Source: CAZJKE01 sp964555625 (GTDB lineage: Bacteria; Planctomycetota; Phycisphaerae; Phycisphaerales; SM1A02). Taken from it: DNA of 31,712 nucleotides. Made by a program: the position numbers and the translations under genes. Position 1 is the first letter of the stretch; every line of letters starts with the position of its first letter. The stretch lies in the NCBI GenBank assembly GCA_964555625.1, contig CAZKTE010000012.1, positions 1-31,712 on the forward strand, in the 5' to 3' direction. Below are positions 1-7,775 of the stretch, in pieces. A model generated the notes under the pieces. That model was not told where the DNA came from, searched no databases, and worked only from the letters and a program-made list of their open reading frames with translations.

Positions 1-285
1 GAGAATGTCGACGACGTGGTACGCCGAACCCGCGAGGAACTCGACGCACTGGACAAGGTCGCCGCAGCGGCCGGGGAGCCCGAGATCGACGCGGACTTCG
101 TCGCTCTGGTCATGGCCATGGACCTGGAGCAACTCGAGGAGCACGCCGATCATGGCGGCGAGAGCCGCCGTGCCCGCCGGGCGGCCGAGCATCGGCTCGA
201 TGCGATCAAGGAGCACCTGGACCGCCGAGAACAGGAGTTCCTCGTCGAGCGCACGTGGCTCATGGAGCAACGCGGCGAGGTGTGA
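1..285 (+). CDS. Hypothetical coiled-coil protein, C-terminal fragment
   Basis: The reading frame is open from base 1 and stops with TGA at 283-285, so the 5' end lies outside the window. The visible 94 residues are very rich in Glu, Arg, Asp and Ala, with heptad-like spacing of Leu/Ala and runs such as EELDALDKVA and HRLDAIKEHLDRREQEF. This predicts a long amphipathic helix or coiled coil. No signal peptide, membrane segment or catalytic motif is visible. The stop lies two bases before the ATG of the MgtC gene, so the two are probably cotranscribed. I do not recognise the family; the codon pattern and GC-rich third positions support real coding. Confidence 0.6.
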   Translation, partial: ENVDDVVRRTREELDALDKVAAAAGEPEIDADFVALVMAMDLEQLEEHADHGGESRRARRAAEHRLDAIKEHLDRREQEFLVERTWLMEQRGEV

Positions 286-287
286 CG

Positions 288-758
288 ATGAATGGGGGGA
301 TGGACCTCCCCACCCTTGATCTTGCCATTCGGCTCGTCGCAGCGCTGCTGCTTGGCGGCGTGATCGGCATTGATCGCCGACTTCACGGCAAGCCCGCTGG
401 CCTGCGGACCATGGCGCTGGTGAGCCTCGGCGCGGCGACATTCACGCTCATAGGGATCGAGGCGATGCTGCAGATCTACCAGGCCGAGCAGGCGGCGGGC
501 ATCGAGCAGACCATCAGGCTCGACACCAGTCGCGTCATCGCAGGCATCGTGGGAGGCATCGGATTCCTCGGGGCGGGGGCAATCATTCAGGGCCGCGGTC
601 GCGTCCACGGCATGACGACCGCGTCCGGGATATGGATGACCGCCGCCGTCGGCGTCGCCTGTGGGCTTGGGCAGTTCATCCTCGCGGCGATCGCCACCGC
701 GCTGGCCTTCGGCGTACTCGTGCTGCTGCGTCAGGGATCCGAGGAGGACGGAGAGTGA
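288..758 (+). CDS. MgtC/SapB family membrane protein
   Basis: This 156-residue inner-membrane protein has the MgtC N-terminal core. The order is a first hydrophobic helix, then IGIDRRLHGKPAGLRTMALV (family signature GxxIGxxRxxxxxxAGLRT), then GGIGFLGAGAII and GMTTASGIWMTAAVGVACG, then a last hydrophobic helix. At least four transmembrane segments are expected. The acidic residue in the usual IGxER position is Asp. MgtC proteins modulate F-ATPase or membrane physiology under Mg2+ limitation in pathogens; in free-living bacteria the role is mostly unknown. It has only the short domain, without the C-terminal ACT-like extension. ATG 288 follows the upstream stop by two bases with GAGG about 8 bases before it; ATG 300 is an alternative. 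The end overlaps the convergent msrBA gene by 28 bases. Confidence 0.85.
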   Translation: MNGGMDLPTLDLAIRLVAALLLGGVIGIDRRLHGKPAGLRTMALVSLGAATFTLIGIEAMLQIYQAEQAAGIEQTIRLDTSRVIAGIVGGIGFLGAGAIIQGRGRVHGMTTASGIWMTAAVGVACGLGQFILAAIATALAFGVLVLLRQGSEEDGE

Positions 759-1795
759 CCCACCGTCTCGTGTGACGCCCAGGGGTTCACGTGGTGGCAC
801 GCGCGTCCCGTGCGCTCGATGTAGTCCTGGTGTCCGTCCTCGGCGAGGTAGAACGTGCCGGCTGTCTCCACCTGCGTTGCGATCGGCGCATCAAACGCGT
901 CCGATGACGCCATCTTCTCCACGAACGCGCGCGCCTCGGCGAGTTGCGCCTCGCTCGTGCACCAGATGCCACTTCGATAGTGCGCTCCGATGTCCGGACC
1001 TTGTCGATCCACCTGCGTCGGGTCGTGCATCACGAAGAATGCCTCCAGAAGTTCGCCGTAGGAGAGGACCGTCGGATCCCAGATCACCATCACGGACTCG
1101 GCATGTCCACTTCTTCCGCTGGAGACCTGCTTGTAGGTCGGATCCTCGACCTGACCCTGCATGTAGCCGCTGACGGCGTTGATCACGCCCGGTCCCCGCT
1201 GGAACCAGTGCTCGACCCCCCAGAAGCAGCCGCCTGCGAAGTACGCCGTCTGCGTCTTGATCGGGCGGCTCGTCGGCGGAAGCTCGTCGTCCGAGTCGTG
1301 GAAGACCAGTGACGCTGAGTTGAGGCAGTAGCGCAGCCCCGTCGGCCGCGGCCCGTCCTTGAAGATGTGGCCAAGGTGGGCGTTGCAGCGCGCGCAGGTG
1401 AGCTCGGTGCGAGTCATCCCATGGCGAGTGTCGTTGTGCTCCGCCACGTGCAAGGCATCGAATGGCGTCCAGAAACTCGGCCATCCGGTGCCGCTGGTGT
1501 ACTTGTGATCGCTCGAGAAGAGTGGCAGTCCGCAGACGACGCACGCGTAGAGCCCGCTCCGCTTGTTGTCGAGGAGGTTTCCGCAGAAGGGCTGCTCGGT
1601 GCCCGAGCGTTGCGTGATCGCAAACACGTCCTCGTCGAGCGCCTCGGCGAGTTCCTTGACGGCGTCGTTCGCCAGCGGCGTGACGTCGTATCCGCTCCTG
1701 GAGTAGTTGGGGCTGGTCACGGGCATCTCCTGTCGAATCCCGTCGGCGGGATCCGGCGCTGCCGAGAGGACGGCGATGAGTGCAAGCCATTGCAC
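731..1795 (-). CDS. msrBA: Secreted bifunctional peptide methionine sulfoxide reductase MsrB-MsrA
   Basis: A fused enzyme that reduces both epimers of methionine sulfoxide in oxidised proteins. The first ~20 residues (MQWLALIAVLSAAPDPADG) look like a short signal peptide, so it probably acts outside the cytoplasm. MsrB occupies about residues 35-165: zinc cysteines C85/C88 (CVVC) and C134/C137 (CARC), GTGWPSFW, and catalytic C157 in RYCLNSASL. C71 is a candidate resolving cysteine. MsrA follows at about 180-345 with catalytic C190 in GGCFWG and the GHAESV and HQDYIE regions. The B-then-A order is opposite to the Neisseria PilB order. The start is GTG 1795, placed exactly six bases after a TAGCAT -10 element, so the mRNA is probably leaderless. 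It is convergent with the MgtC gene. Identity is secure; export is inferred. Confidence 0.93.
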   Translation of the reverse strand: MQWLALIAVLSAAPDPADGIRQEMPVTSPNYSRSGYDVTPLANDAVKELAEALDEDVFAITQRSGTEQPFCGNLLDNKRSGLYACVVCGLPLFSSDHKYTSGTGWPSFWTPFDALHVAEHNDTRHGMTRTELTCARCNAHLGHIFKDGPRPTGLRYCLNSASLVFHDSDDELPPTSRPIKTQTAYFAGGCFWGVEHWFQRGPGVINAVSGYMQGQVEDPTYKQVSSGRSGHAESVMVIWDPTVLSYGELLEAFFVMHDPTQVDRQGPDIGAHYRSGIWCTSEAQLAEARAFVEKMASSDAFDAPIATQVETAGTFYLAEDGHQDYIERTGRACHHVNPWASHETVGHSPSSSDP

Positions 1796-1830
1796 GTCTC
1801 CATGCTAGGCGCGGCTGGCATGCTTGTCAT
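1796..1830 (-). promoter_or_regulatory. msrBA promoter, predicted leaderless
   Basis: On the minus strand ATGACA (1830-1825) is followed by a 17-base spacer and TAGCAT (1807-1802), then GGAGAC and the GTG start at 1795. Both hexamers fit a housekeeping sigma promoter (ATGACA is 5/6 to TTGACA). The six-base gap puts the expected transcription start on the first base of the coding region. Inferred from sequence only. Confidence 0.55.
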
Positions 1831-1841
1831 CGTCGATCGGA

Positions 1842-1847
1842 TAGGGT
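1842..1847 (+). promoter_or_regulatory. Candidate -10 element for rarD
   Basis: TAGGGT ends nine bases before ATG 1857, and no Shine-Dalgarno sequence lies between. It is a weaker member of the TAGNNT-before-start pattern seen elsewhere in the window. No convincing -35 was found at 16-18 bases. It lies in the 61-base divergent region shared with msrBA. Confidence 0.3.
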
Positions 1848-1856
1848 CCCCGTCCA

Positions 1857-2771
1857 ATGGCCACGGAAGCGGACCAGGAGCGACAGACGCGTACAGTTGG
1901 CGTGGGGCAGGCAGTTGGGGCCTACGGCTGGTGGGGGTGTGTCACTCCCGTGTACTTCAAGGTACTGGCCCACGTGGGCGCCCTGGAACTCGTTGCGCTG
2001 CGAGTACTGACCGGGGTGCCGATCCTCGCCGTGCTCGTGTGGCGCCGGGGCTCCTTCGGTGCATGCCGCACGGCGCTGGCGCGCTCGACGACGCGTTGGG
2101 CGCTGGCGGCATCCACACTTCTGATTGCCACGAATTGGTTCGTCTTCATATTGTCGGTCCTCTGGAGCCGCCTGACCGAGTCGAGCCTCGGCTACTACAT
2201 CAACCCGCTCGTGAGCGTGCTGCTCGGCTACGTGGTGCTGCGAGAACGCCTGCGGCCGCTCCAGTGGGTGGCGGTTGGCATCGCCTTCGCGGGCGTGGCG
2301 ATCATGGCGATCCAGCAGGGGAGCTTGCCGTGGATCTCGCTGACGCTCGCGTGCTCCTTCGGGCTCTACGGCCTGTTGCGCAAGCAAATGGCCATCGGCA
2401 GCGTCGAGGGACTGGCCATCGAGATGGGAGTGCTGGTCCCGGTGGCGATCGCCGTCCAGGCATACCTGCTCATTGAGGGTCGATCGGTGCTCACGGGCGC
2501 CACCGCTACTCTCTGGGGCCTGCTGCTGCTGGGGGGCATCGTCACGATCATCCCACTTGTCCTGTTTGCCGCCGCAGCACGGCGGCTGAAGCTGGCCACC
2601 ATGGGACTGCTGCAGTACATCGCGCCCAGCGGGCAACTGATGCTCGCAGTCCTGGTCTACGGCGAGCCATTCTCGGAGGGGACCGCGATCGTCTTTGGAC
2701 TCATCTGGGTGGCAGTCATCCTCTACTCGCTGGACGCCCTGCGGAGCGGTCCTTCCCCTGATCGCCGCTAG
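1857..2771 (+). CDS. rarD: RarD-type EamA/DMT superfamily permease
   Basis: This 304-residue polytopic inner-membrane protein has about ten hydrophobic segments. Diagnostic RarD stretches are visible: AYGWWGCVTPVYFKVLAHVG at the first helix, TLLIATNWFVFILSV, SLGYYINPLVSVLLGYVVLR (the family's most conserved segment), ERLRPLQW and SFGLYGLLRK. RarD proteins belong to the drug/metabolite transporter superfamily; the name comes from a chloramphenicol-sensitive association, and the natural substrate is generally unknown. The short cytoplasmic N-terminus and 300-residue length are normal. It is divergent from msrBA, and the beta-propeller gene begins nine bases after its stop. The stop codon TAG also forms the first half of a -10-like hexamer for that gene. 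Confidence 0.88.
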   Translation: MATEADQERQTRTVGVGQAVGAYGWWGCVTPVYFKVLAHVGALELVALRVLTGVPILAVLVWRRGSFGACRTALARSTTRWALAASTLLIATNWFVFILSVLWSRLTESSLGYYINPLVSVLLGYVVLRERLRPLQWVAVGIAFAGVAIMAIQQGSLPWISLTLACSFGLYGLLRKQMAIGSVEGLAIEMGVLVPVAIAVQAYLLIEGRSVLTGATATLWGLLLLGGIVTIIPLVLFAAAARRLKLATMGLLQYIAPSGQLMLAVLVYGEPFSEGTAIVFGLIWVAVILYSLDALRSGPSPDRR

Positions 2772-2774
2772 CAT
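2769..2774 (+). promoter_or_regulatory. -10-like element before the beta-propeller gene
   Basis: TAGCAT ends exactly six bases before ATG 2781 and includes the rarD stop codon TAG (2769-2771). The arrangement is the same as at msrBA and predicts an internal promoter giving a leaderless mRNA. No clear -35 hexamer lies in the rarD 3' end. Confidence 0.45.
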
Positions 2775-2780
2775 GCCACG

Positions 2781-3920
2781 ATGCACCTGTTGATGATGCT
2801 TGCGGTCCTGCTTGGGCCGCACGATCCTCCCGCCAATGCGCGCGCCATGGCACCCTTCCTCGTCGAGGACGGCGCTGGCGGCGCGTACCTGACGTGGCTG
2901 GAGCCCGCTGAGGAAGCGCAAGACGATTTGGTGTTGCAGCTTGCGCACTTCGAAGATGGCTGCTGGTCCCAGGCGCGCACCATCACGCGTCGCAACGACT
3001 TCTTCGCGAACTGGGCGGATGTCCCCGAGATCGCTGTCGCCGGCGACGGCGCGCTGGTCGTCGCTTGGCCGCAGAAGTCGGGCCCCGGGACCTATTCCTA
3101 CGATCTGGCTGTGGCCCGATCGCGCGATGGCGGGGCCACGTGGACGCACCTTGGAACGCTCAACGACGACCGCACCCGCAGCGAGCATGGCTTCGTCTCG
3201 ATGCTCCCGGAGGGCGACGGCGTCCGCGCCTGGTGGCTCGATGGTCGCGCCATGACCGAGGAGGGGCATGGGCACGGTGGTGGCGACATGCAACTGCGTA
3301 CTGCGCGCATCGGCGACGCGATCGAGGAGAGCGTTCAGCTGGATCCACGCACATGCGAGTGCTGCGGGACCGACGCGGCGATCGTCGGTGGCGAGCCGAT
3401 TCTGGTCTACCGCGATCGAGTCGAGGGCGAGGTGCGCGACATCTCGATGGCCTACGGAAACGCCGTGGCTCCGGTCCACGATGACGGGTGGGGGGTCTCG
3501 TCCTGCCCGGTTAATGGACCAGTGATCGCTGCGATCGGCGACCAGGCAGTCGTTGCATGGTTCACGGACGCGATGGACAGTCCATCGACGGTCCGTTACG
3601 TGTTCGTAAGCACATCCGGAATCGCTGCGCCTATAGATCTGTCCCAGAAGGCGGTCGGGCGCGTGGCAGTCGCCATGCTTGGCCAGGACAACGCGATGGT
3701 GTGTTGGCAGGAAGCGGGGGGCATCCTCCTTGCTGCGACCGTCAAGCCAGACGGGCACCTTGAGCCAATCGAGATTGCGCGCATCGCCGACTCGCGAGCC
3801 GCAGGCTTCCCGGTCATGGTTCGGCTGGAGGATGGCGTCCTGTTCGCCTGGACGTCGCCCGATCGTGCTCGTGGAATCGAGGCACGACTAATCACGATTC
3901 CTACCGTTCCTGCTGACTAG
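2781..3920 (+). CDS. Secreted sialidase-like beta-propeller protein with CECC motif
   Basis: This 379-residue exported protein has a short signal peptide (MHLLMMLAVLLG, processed near ANA). The body has many short beta-strand blocks of the type GALVVAWPQ, AVVAWFTDA and AMVCWQEAGG, as in a multi-bladed propeller. One Asp-box, SRDGGATW (residues 114-121), is the BNR motif of sialidases. C192-C194-C195 in RTCECCGTDA and C242 in SSCPVNGPV are conserved, as far as I recall, in a family of marine-bacterial proteins usually labelled exo-sialidase; they could bind a metal or form disulfides. The Arg triad and Tyr/Glu pair of true sialidases cannot be identified with confidence, so enzymatic function is not claimed. 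It follows rarD by nine bases and overlaps the convergent GH29 gene by 20 bases. Confidence 0.72.
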   Translation: MHLLMMLAVLLGPHDPPANARAMAPFLVEDGAGGAYLTWLEPAEEAQDDLVLQLAHFEDGCWSQARTITRRNDFFANWADVPEIAVAGDGALVVAWPQKSGPGTYSYDLAVARSRDGGATWTHLGTLNDDRTRSEHGFVSMLPEGDGVRAWWLDGRAMTEEGHGHGGGDMQLRTARIGDAIEESVQLDPRTCECCGTDAAIVGGEPILVYRDRVEGEVRDISMAYGNAVAPVHDDGWGVSSCPVNGPVIAAIGDQAVVAWFTDAMDSPSTVRYVFVSTSGIAAPIDLSQKAVGRVAVAMLGQDNAMVCWQEAGGILLAATVKPDGHLEPIEIARIADSRAAGFPVMVRLEDGVLFAWTSPDRARGIEARLITIPTVPAD

Positions 3921-5934
3921 GCGGCGTGGCCATGTCTTCGCTCGCCAAGACCGCCAGAGTCTTGCCAAGCGGCGCAAGTTGCAGGTCCAGGGTTGCGCCA
4001 CCGGACTTGTTGAACCACTCAAGGCGAATCTCGTGCCATCCTGCGGCAAGCGGGGCGGTACCGGTCAACACCTGCGGCCCGTGCAGGCCGTCGTTGTCAA
4101 TGACGAGGTAGTCATCGACGTAGAGCCGTGACCCATCGTCGCTCTCGAGTGCGAACCGGTAGACCTCACAGAGATCGACCCTGAATCGACCGCTGTAGAC
4201 GCGCCCCTCAAACTCGTTGCCCGGCTCAGCCGTGATGCTCGGCTCCTGTGACTGGACGGGTGGACTGGCCGCTGCGAAATCAGGCAAGGCATCCCAGTTG
4301 CCCAAGTAGCGCTGCAGGAGCAGGCTACCGGTGTCGCTGGGTGCGTTCGTGAGCGCGGGCCAAGGTGCGACCCGCTGCAGGGTCATCGCGGCAGATGAGC
4401 TCACAGCAGCCCCGTCGTGGAAGGAGCGGGCTTTGACGGTGGTGGTATCTGAGACTCCAAATGGACCCTCGTAACGCGGCGAGCCGATCGTCGGCTCGCT
4501 GCCGTCGGTCGTGTAGTGAATGGCGAGGTCGTCGGACGCAACCCGGCAGGCGACCTCCATCGTTGAGACGAACTCGGCCGCCGCCACGTGGATGGCCGGC
4601 GTCTGGTAGATAACCGGATCGCCCTCCAGTTCGATGGCGACCACGGATACGTGCTGGCTGGGTGCCTTGAGGGGCACGCTGATCGTTACTTCCCCATCGT
4701 GTGCCTTGATCGCCGCGGGAAAGTGGGGGTTTCCCAAGATGCGCGCGCTTTGGACGTCACCGGCGAGGCCCGAGATCGAGAGCGTGCCGTGCCGCGGCCA
4801 GTCGAAGACGTGCAGGTAAAGCGTGGTGCGATCCCCGTCCGACTTGCGCGTGGCGCGGCCCCAGGGCAGCGATGAGAAGGGGCTGCCGGTCGTGCCGTGA
4901 ATTGCCTCGCCGTTGACGTCCATCCAGTCTCCGATCTGGGAGAGTCGTTCGATTGACTCGCGCGGGAAGGTGCCGTCGGCCTTGGGGCCGACATTGAGCA
5001 GAAAGTTCCCGTTCTTGGAGACGATGTCGCAAAGCTTCTGCAGCAGATCGGTCGTGGACTTGAAGTTCTTGTCGTGGGCGTTGTAGCCCCAGCGGTCGTT
5101 CATCGTCATGCAGGTCTCCCAGTCGAGGCCCTGCTCGACGGCGTCGGGGATCTCCTGCTCGGGCGTTGCATAATCGCCGCTGTAGCCGCCGCTGTAGCCG
5201 TCCATGCCCGTCAGCCCGGCCATGCCTCCACGCGCGCCGAGGCGGTTGTTGACAATGATGTCTGGCTGGAGTTCTCGGCAGAGCTCGTAGAGTTCGGCGC
5301 CGTAGGCGCCGCGCCACGTCGACTCCCACTCGCCGTCAAACCACATGATGCCGACGGGCCCGTACTTGGTCAGCAGTTCGGTGATCTGCGCGGCGAGGTA
5401 CTTTCTGAAGCGATCGAGGTCTGCGCCATCGCTACTCCGGTCCGTCTCCCACCCGCGCCTCGGGATGTAGTCAGGGTGATGCCAGTCCATGATCGAGTGG
5501 TACCAGCACATCCGCACGCCATGCCTGGGCGCTGCGTCGGCCAACTCGGCCATGATGTCGCGCTTGAATGGCGTGGACATGATGTCGAAGTCGGTGTGCT
5601 GCGAATCAAAGAGGCAGAAGCCGTCGTGGTGCTTGCTGGTGATGACTACGTAGCCCATCCCCGCATCAGCGGCCATCGCACACCAAGCGTCTGCGTCGAA
5701 CTTCACCGGGTTGAAATCCATGCGGAACTGGTCATAGGTGTCGAGGGGAATCTGCGCCGTGGTCCTGATCCACTCGGCATGGCCGGTGCCCTCGCCCCAA
5801 GTGCCCGCGGGCACGGCGTAGAGTCCCCAGTGGATGAACATTCCGAAGCGTGCCTCTCGCCACCAGTCCAGTCTCGGATCTGGCGCGGCGTCCTGATGCA
5901 TTGCGATCATTGCTGCTGCAGCGAGTTCCAACAT
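3901..5934 (-). CDS. Secreted alpha-L-fucosidase, GH29, with CHB_HEX_C-like and PA14 domains
   Basis: A 677-residue retaining exo-fucosidase that removes terminal alpha-L-fucose. A weak N-terminal signal peptide precedes WWREARFGMFIHWGLYAVPA. The GH29 barrel shows SKHHDGFCLFDS (about 100-111), WYHSIMDWHHPDY and GIMWFDGEWE, whose Asp (D200) is the expected nucleophile, and NFLLNVGPKADG. After the C-terminal beta domain comes a chitobiase-type segment (IHYTTDGSEPT, about 480-510). A PA14-type sugar-binding domain follows (about 540-665: ESDDGSRLYVDDYLVIDNDG, then GWHEIRLEWFNKSGG). The acid/base residue is not assigned. ATG 5934 has a GGAG Shine-Dalgarno about ten bases upstream and lies 22 bases after the Gfo gene, so this is probably the second gene of that operon. 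Confidence 0.93.
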   Translation of the reverse strand: MLELAAAAMIAMHQDAAPDPRLDWWREARFGMFIHWGLYAVPAGTWGEGTGHAEWIRTTAQIPLDTYDQFRMDFNPVKFDADAWCAMAADAGMGYVVITSKHHDGFCLFDSQHTDFDIMSTPFKRDIMAELADAAPRHGVRMCWYHSIMDWHHPDYIPRRGWETDRSSDGADLDRFRKYLAAQITELLTKYGPVGIMWFDGEWESTWRGAYGAELYELCRELQPDIIVNNRLGARGGMAGLTGMDGYSGGYSGDYATPEQEIPDAVEQGLDWETCMTMNDRWGYNAHDKNFKSTTDLLQKLCDIVSKNGNFLLNVGPKADGTFPRESIERLSQIGDWMDVNGEAIHGTTGSPFSSLPWGRATRKSDGDRTTLYLHVFDWPRHGTLSISGLAGDVQSARILGNPHFPAAIKAHDGEVTISVPLKAPSQHVSVVAIELEGDPVIYQTPAIHVAAAEFVSTMEVACRVASDDLAIHYTTDGSEPTIGSPRYEGPFGVSDTTTVKARSFHDGAAVSSSAAMTLQRVAPWPALTNAPSDTGSLLLQRYLGNWDALPDFAAASPPVQSQEPSITAEPGNEFEGRVYSGRFRVDLCEVYRFALESDDGSRLYVDDYLVIDNDGLHGPQVLTGTAPLAAGWHEIRLEWFNKSGGATLDLQLAPLGKTLAVLASEDMATPPSQQER

Positions 5935-5956
5935 CGCAGCACTCCTTTCCCTCTAG

Positions 5957-7258
5957 TCATGCGCCTGCGGCCATGGTCGGCCAGTGCGTCTCTCCGTGGG
6001 GGGTCGTGCCGGGTACCGCGACCATCGGCGTCGCCAGCGGACCGAACGCGTACGCCTGCGGCGAGAGGTCTAGATCCATGTTCCACGCGTCGTCCCAAGT
6101 CAACTCCTTGCCGCTGTAGCAGGAGATCCGGCCCATGATGGCCGACATCGTCGACTCGGCGACGCGTTGCGCCTCGTTGAGGTAGGTGCCGGCACCGCGG
6201 ATCGATGCGATCAGGTTCTGGTGCTCGACGATGTAAGGATTTGGGTTCTCACCCTCGAATCGCCAACTTGGCCCACTGGTGAAGGCTGCGCGTCCCGAGC
6301 TGGATTCCGCCACGCCCTTGGTGCCGACGATCCGCTCGGCCACGAGGTTGTGGCACCCGTCGATCTGCCTGCAATAGCTGCTGACGATCACGCCGCTCGG
6401 GTATTCGAACTCCACGGCATGGTGATCGAATATGTGCCCATAGTCGTCGCTGTCGCGGACCTCGCGGCCGCCCATGCCCCGCGCGGCGATGGGATGGGAT
6501 CCGATGGCCCAGTTCATGACGTCGATGTTGTGAATGTGCTGCTCGACAATGTGGTCGCCGCTGAGCCAGGTGAAGTAGAGCCAGTTGCGCAATTGCCATT
6601 CCATGTCCGACCACTGCTCTTGCCGTGGGCGCTTCCAGAGTCCGCCCATGTTCCAGTGGCAGCGACCGCCGACGATCTCGCCGATCTGGCCGTTGCGAAT
6701 GCGGTCCATCATGTCCAGATAGCAGCGCTCGTGCCGACGCTGCGTGCCCGCCACGATCGAAAGCCCGCGTGCATCGGCCTGCGCGCCGGCCTCGGCGACC
6801 AAGCGAATGCCCGTCGGGTCTACCGCCACTGGCTTCTCCATGAAAACGTGGCAACCGCGCGCAATCGCCTCGGCCAGATGGGAGGGACGAAAGTGCGGGG
6901 GCGTCGCGAGGATGATGTAGTCGATGTCGGCGCCCAGCTCGTGGATACGCGTGTACGCATCCCAGCCGCTGATGGAGAACTCGTCGGAGATCGTGCCGCG
7001 ATCGCCGGCCTTCGCCAAGTGTGTGCGAGACGAGGCCAGCCTGTCAGGGAATAGGTCGCCCATCGCCACGATGCGCACGGCCTGATCGGCCTCCAGGGCG
7101 TTCATCGCCGCGCCGGTGCCGCGGCCACCGCACCCGACCAGGGCGATCCTCAGTTCCTTGCGATTGGCGGCCCGTGCGCCGCTGCCGAGGGCCAAGGTCG
7201 CACCCGCGGCGGCGGCCGTGGCGACGAACGTGCGTCGATCGATTCGTGGATATGTCAT
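5957..7258 (-). CDS. Tat-exported Gfo/Idh/MocA family oxidoreductase
   Basis: A 433-residue NAD(P)-dependent sugar oxidoreductase with a twin-arginine signal (DRRTFVATAAAAGATLALG, residues 7-25, cleaved near ARA). It therefore folds and binds its cofactor before export. The Rossmann fold begins at LRIALVGCGGRGTG (36-49); MEKPVAVD carries the conserved Lys (K142); the C-terminal half has HIVEQHIHNIDVMNWAIG with catalytic-type His/Asp residues (H241, H243, D246). Related Tat-exported members act in 3-keto-sugar chemistry or, as GH109, as NAD-dependent alpha-N-acetylgalactosaminidases; neither is proven here. The fucosidase starts 22 bases downstream. The start follows TAGGAT by exactly six bases, which predicts a leaderless transcript. 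Confidence 0.88.
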   Translation of the reverse strand: MTYPRIDRRTFVATAAAAGATLALGSGARAANRKELRIALVGCGGRGTGAAMNALEADQAVRIVAMGDLFPDRLASSRTHLAKAGDRGTISDEFSISGWDAYTRIHELGADIDYIILATPPHFRPSHLAEAIARGCHVFMEKPVAVDPTGIRLVAEAGAQADARGLSIVAGTQRRHERCYLDMMDRIRNGQIGEIVGGRCHWNMGGLWKRPRQEQWSDMEWQLRNWLYFTWLSGDHIVEQHIHNIDVMNWAIGSHPIAARGMGGREVRDSDDYGHIFDHHAVEFEYPSGVIVSSYCRQIDGCHNLVAERIVGTKGVAESSSGRAAFTSGPSWRFEGENPNPYIVEHQNLIASIRGAGTYLNEAQRVAESTMSAIMGRISCYSGKELTWDDAWNMDLDLSPQAYAFGPLATPMVAVPGTTPHGETHWPTMAAGA

Positions 7259-7264
7259 GGAAGC

Positions 7265-7270
7265 ATCCTA
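7265..7270 (-). promoter_or_regulatory. -10-like element for the Gfo/GH29 operon
   Basis: TAGGAT on the minus strand (7270-7265) ends exactly six bases before ATG 7258, with no Shine-Dalgarno between. No -35 consensus was recognised. It is one of five identical arrangements in this window. Confidence 0.5.
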
Positions 7271-7360
7271 GTGCGACACGCATCGATTCCCGAGCGGGTG
7301 CGTAGCCGATCGCGACACATGGGTGGACGCTTGGCAATGTTGTGGATAACTCTCATTCGC

Positions 7361-7431
7361 TGCGGTGACTGCCGAAACGGCCAAGTCAACTTCACCGACC
7401 TGCTGATCGTCATAGGAACTGGTCGTCGTGA
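7361..7431 (+). pseudogene. Relic of a dockerin-like C-terminal tail
   Basis: The plus-strand frame from 7361 reads CGDCRNGQVNFTDLLIVIG, which matches the second half of the EF-hand tail found on intact genes in this window (GDVNGDGxVNVxDLLxVIxxWG). After the IG codons the frame must shift (about one or four bases lost near 7418-7420); then TGG TCG TCG TGA reads W-S-S-stop, the usual tail ending. One codon also seems missing between GDC and NGQ. A strong hairpin starts 15 bases after this TGA, as expected for a gene end. No start or body of a gene is visible upstream, so this is a decayed remnant. Confidence 0.6.
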
Positions 7432-7445
7432 CGGCAGGCGCGCAC

Positions 7446-7480
7446 TCGGCCACCGGGCAGCATTGCTGCGCGGTGGCCGA
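7446..7480. terminator. Bidirectional hairpin terminator
   Basis: TCGGCCACCG (7446-7455) pairs with CGGTGGCCGA (7471-7480). After one G/G mismatch, GCAGC (7457-7461) pairs with GCTGC (7465-7469) around the loop ATT. It lies 15 bases after the relic tail on the plus strand and 43 bases after the RRM gene on the minus strand. No long U-tract follows, as at the other hairpins here. Confidence 0.65.
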
Positions 7481-7523
7481 TCTTGCGTCGATGTGCTGGA
7501 TCCCCGGAGCGGTCCAGTGCCCG

Positions 7524-7775
7524 TTAGTCGTCGCGACGGGGCTGGGCTTCGCTGACCTTCAGAGCGCGGCCGTCAAGCTCCTGCCCATTGACCTCGTCGA
7601 TGGCCTTCTGGGCCTGTTCGCCATCGTCCATGGTCACAAAGCCGAAGCCGCGACTGCGACCGGTGTCGCGGTCAGTTATGACGACCGCATCGCTGACGCC
7701 GCCGAACTGCTCGAAGTGCGCCTTCAGGCCCTCGGTGTCGGTTTCCCAACTGAGGTTCCCCACATAGATCTTCAT
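7524..7775 (-). CDS. Single-domain RRM RNA-binding protein
   Basis: An 83-residue protein that is almost entirely one RNA recognition motif. RNP2 is KIYVGNL (residues 2-8), RNP1 is RGFGFVTM (42-49), and the order beta-alpha-beta-beta-alpha-beta is complete, followed by a short charged tail ending RRDD. Bacterial proteins of this type (for example cyanobacterial Rbp) bind single-stranded RNA in the cytoplasm and are often cold-regulated. ATG 7775 is chosen because the RRM begins there and GGACAGGAC lies just upstream as a ribosome site; the longer open frame to 7877 has no domain and overlaps the predicted leader. It seems monocistronic. The RNA targets are unknown. Confidence 0.9.
   Translation of the reverse strand: MKIYVGNLSWETDTEGLKAHFEQFGGVSDAVVITDRDTGRSRGFGFVTMDDGEQAQKAIDEVNGQELDGRALKVSEAQPRRDD

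Noticed and set aside
1827..3758. A 643-codon open frame on the minus strand
   Set aside because: It runs antisense through rarD and the beta-propeller gene, both with clear family motifs; its product is His/Arg/Gln-rich without any domain, as expected from the complement of high-GC coding DNA.
7271..7555. A 94-codon plus-strand open frame as a real gene
   Set aside because: Only a 19-residue part resembles a protein family (the dockerin-like tail); the rest is Arg-rich and crosses a terminator hairpin. It is described as a relic instead.
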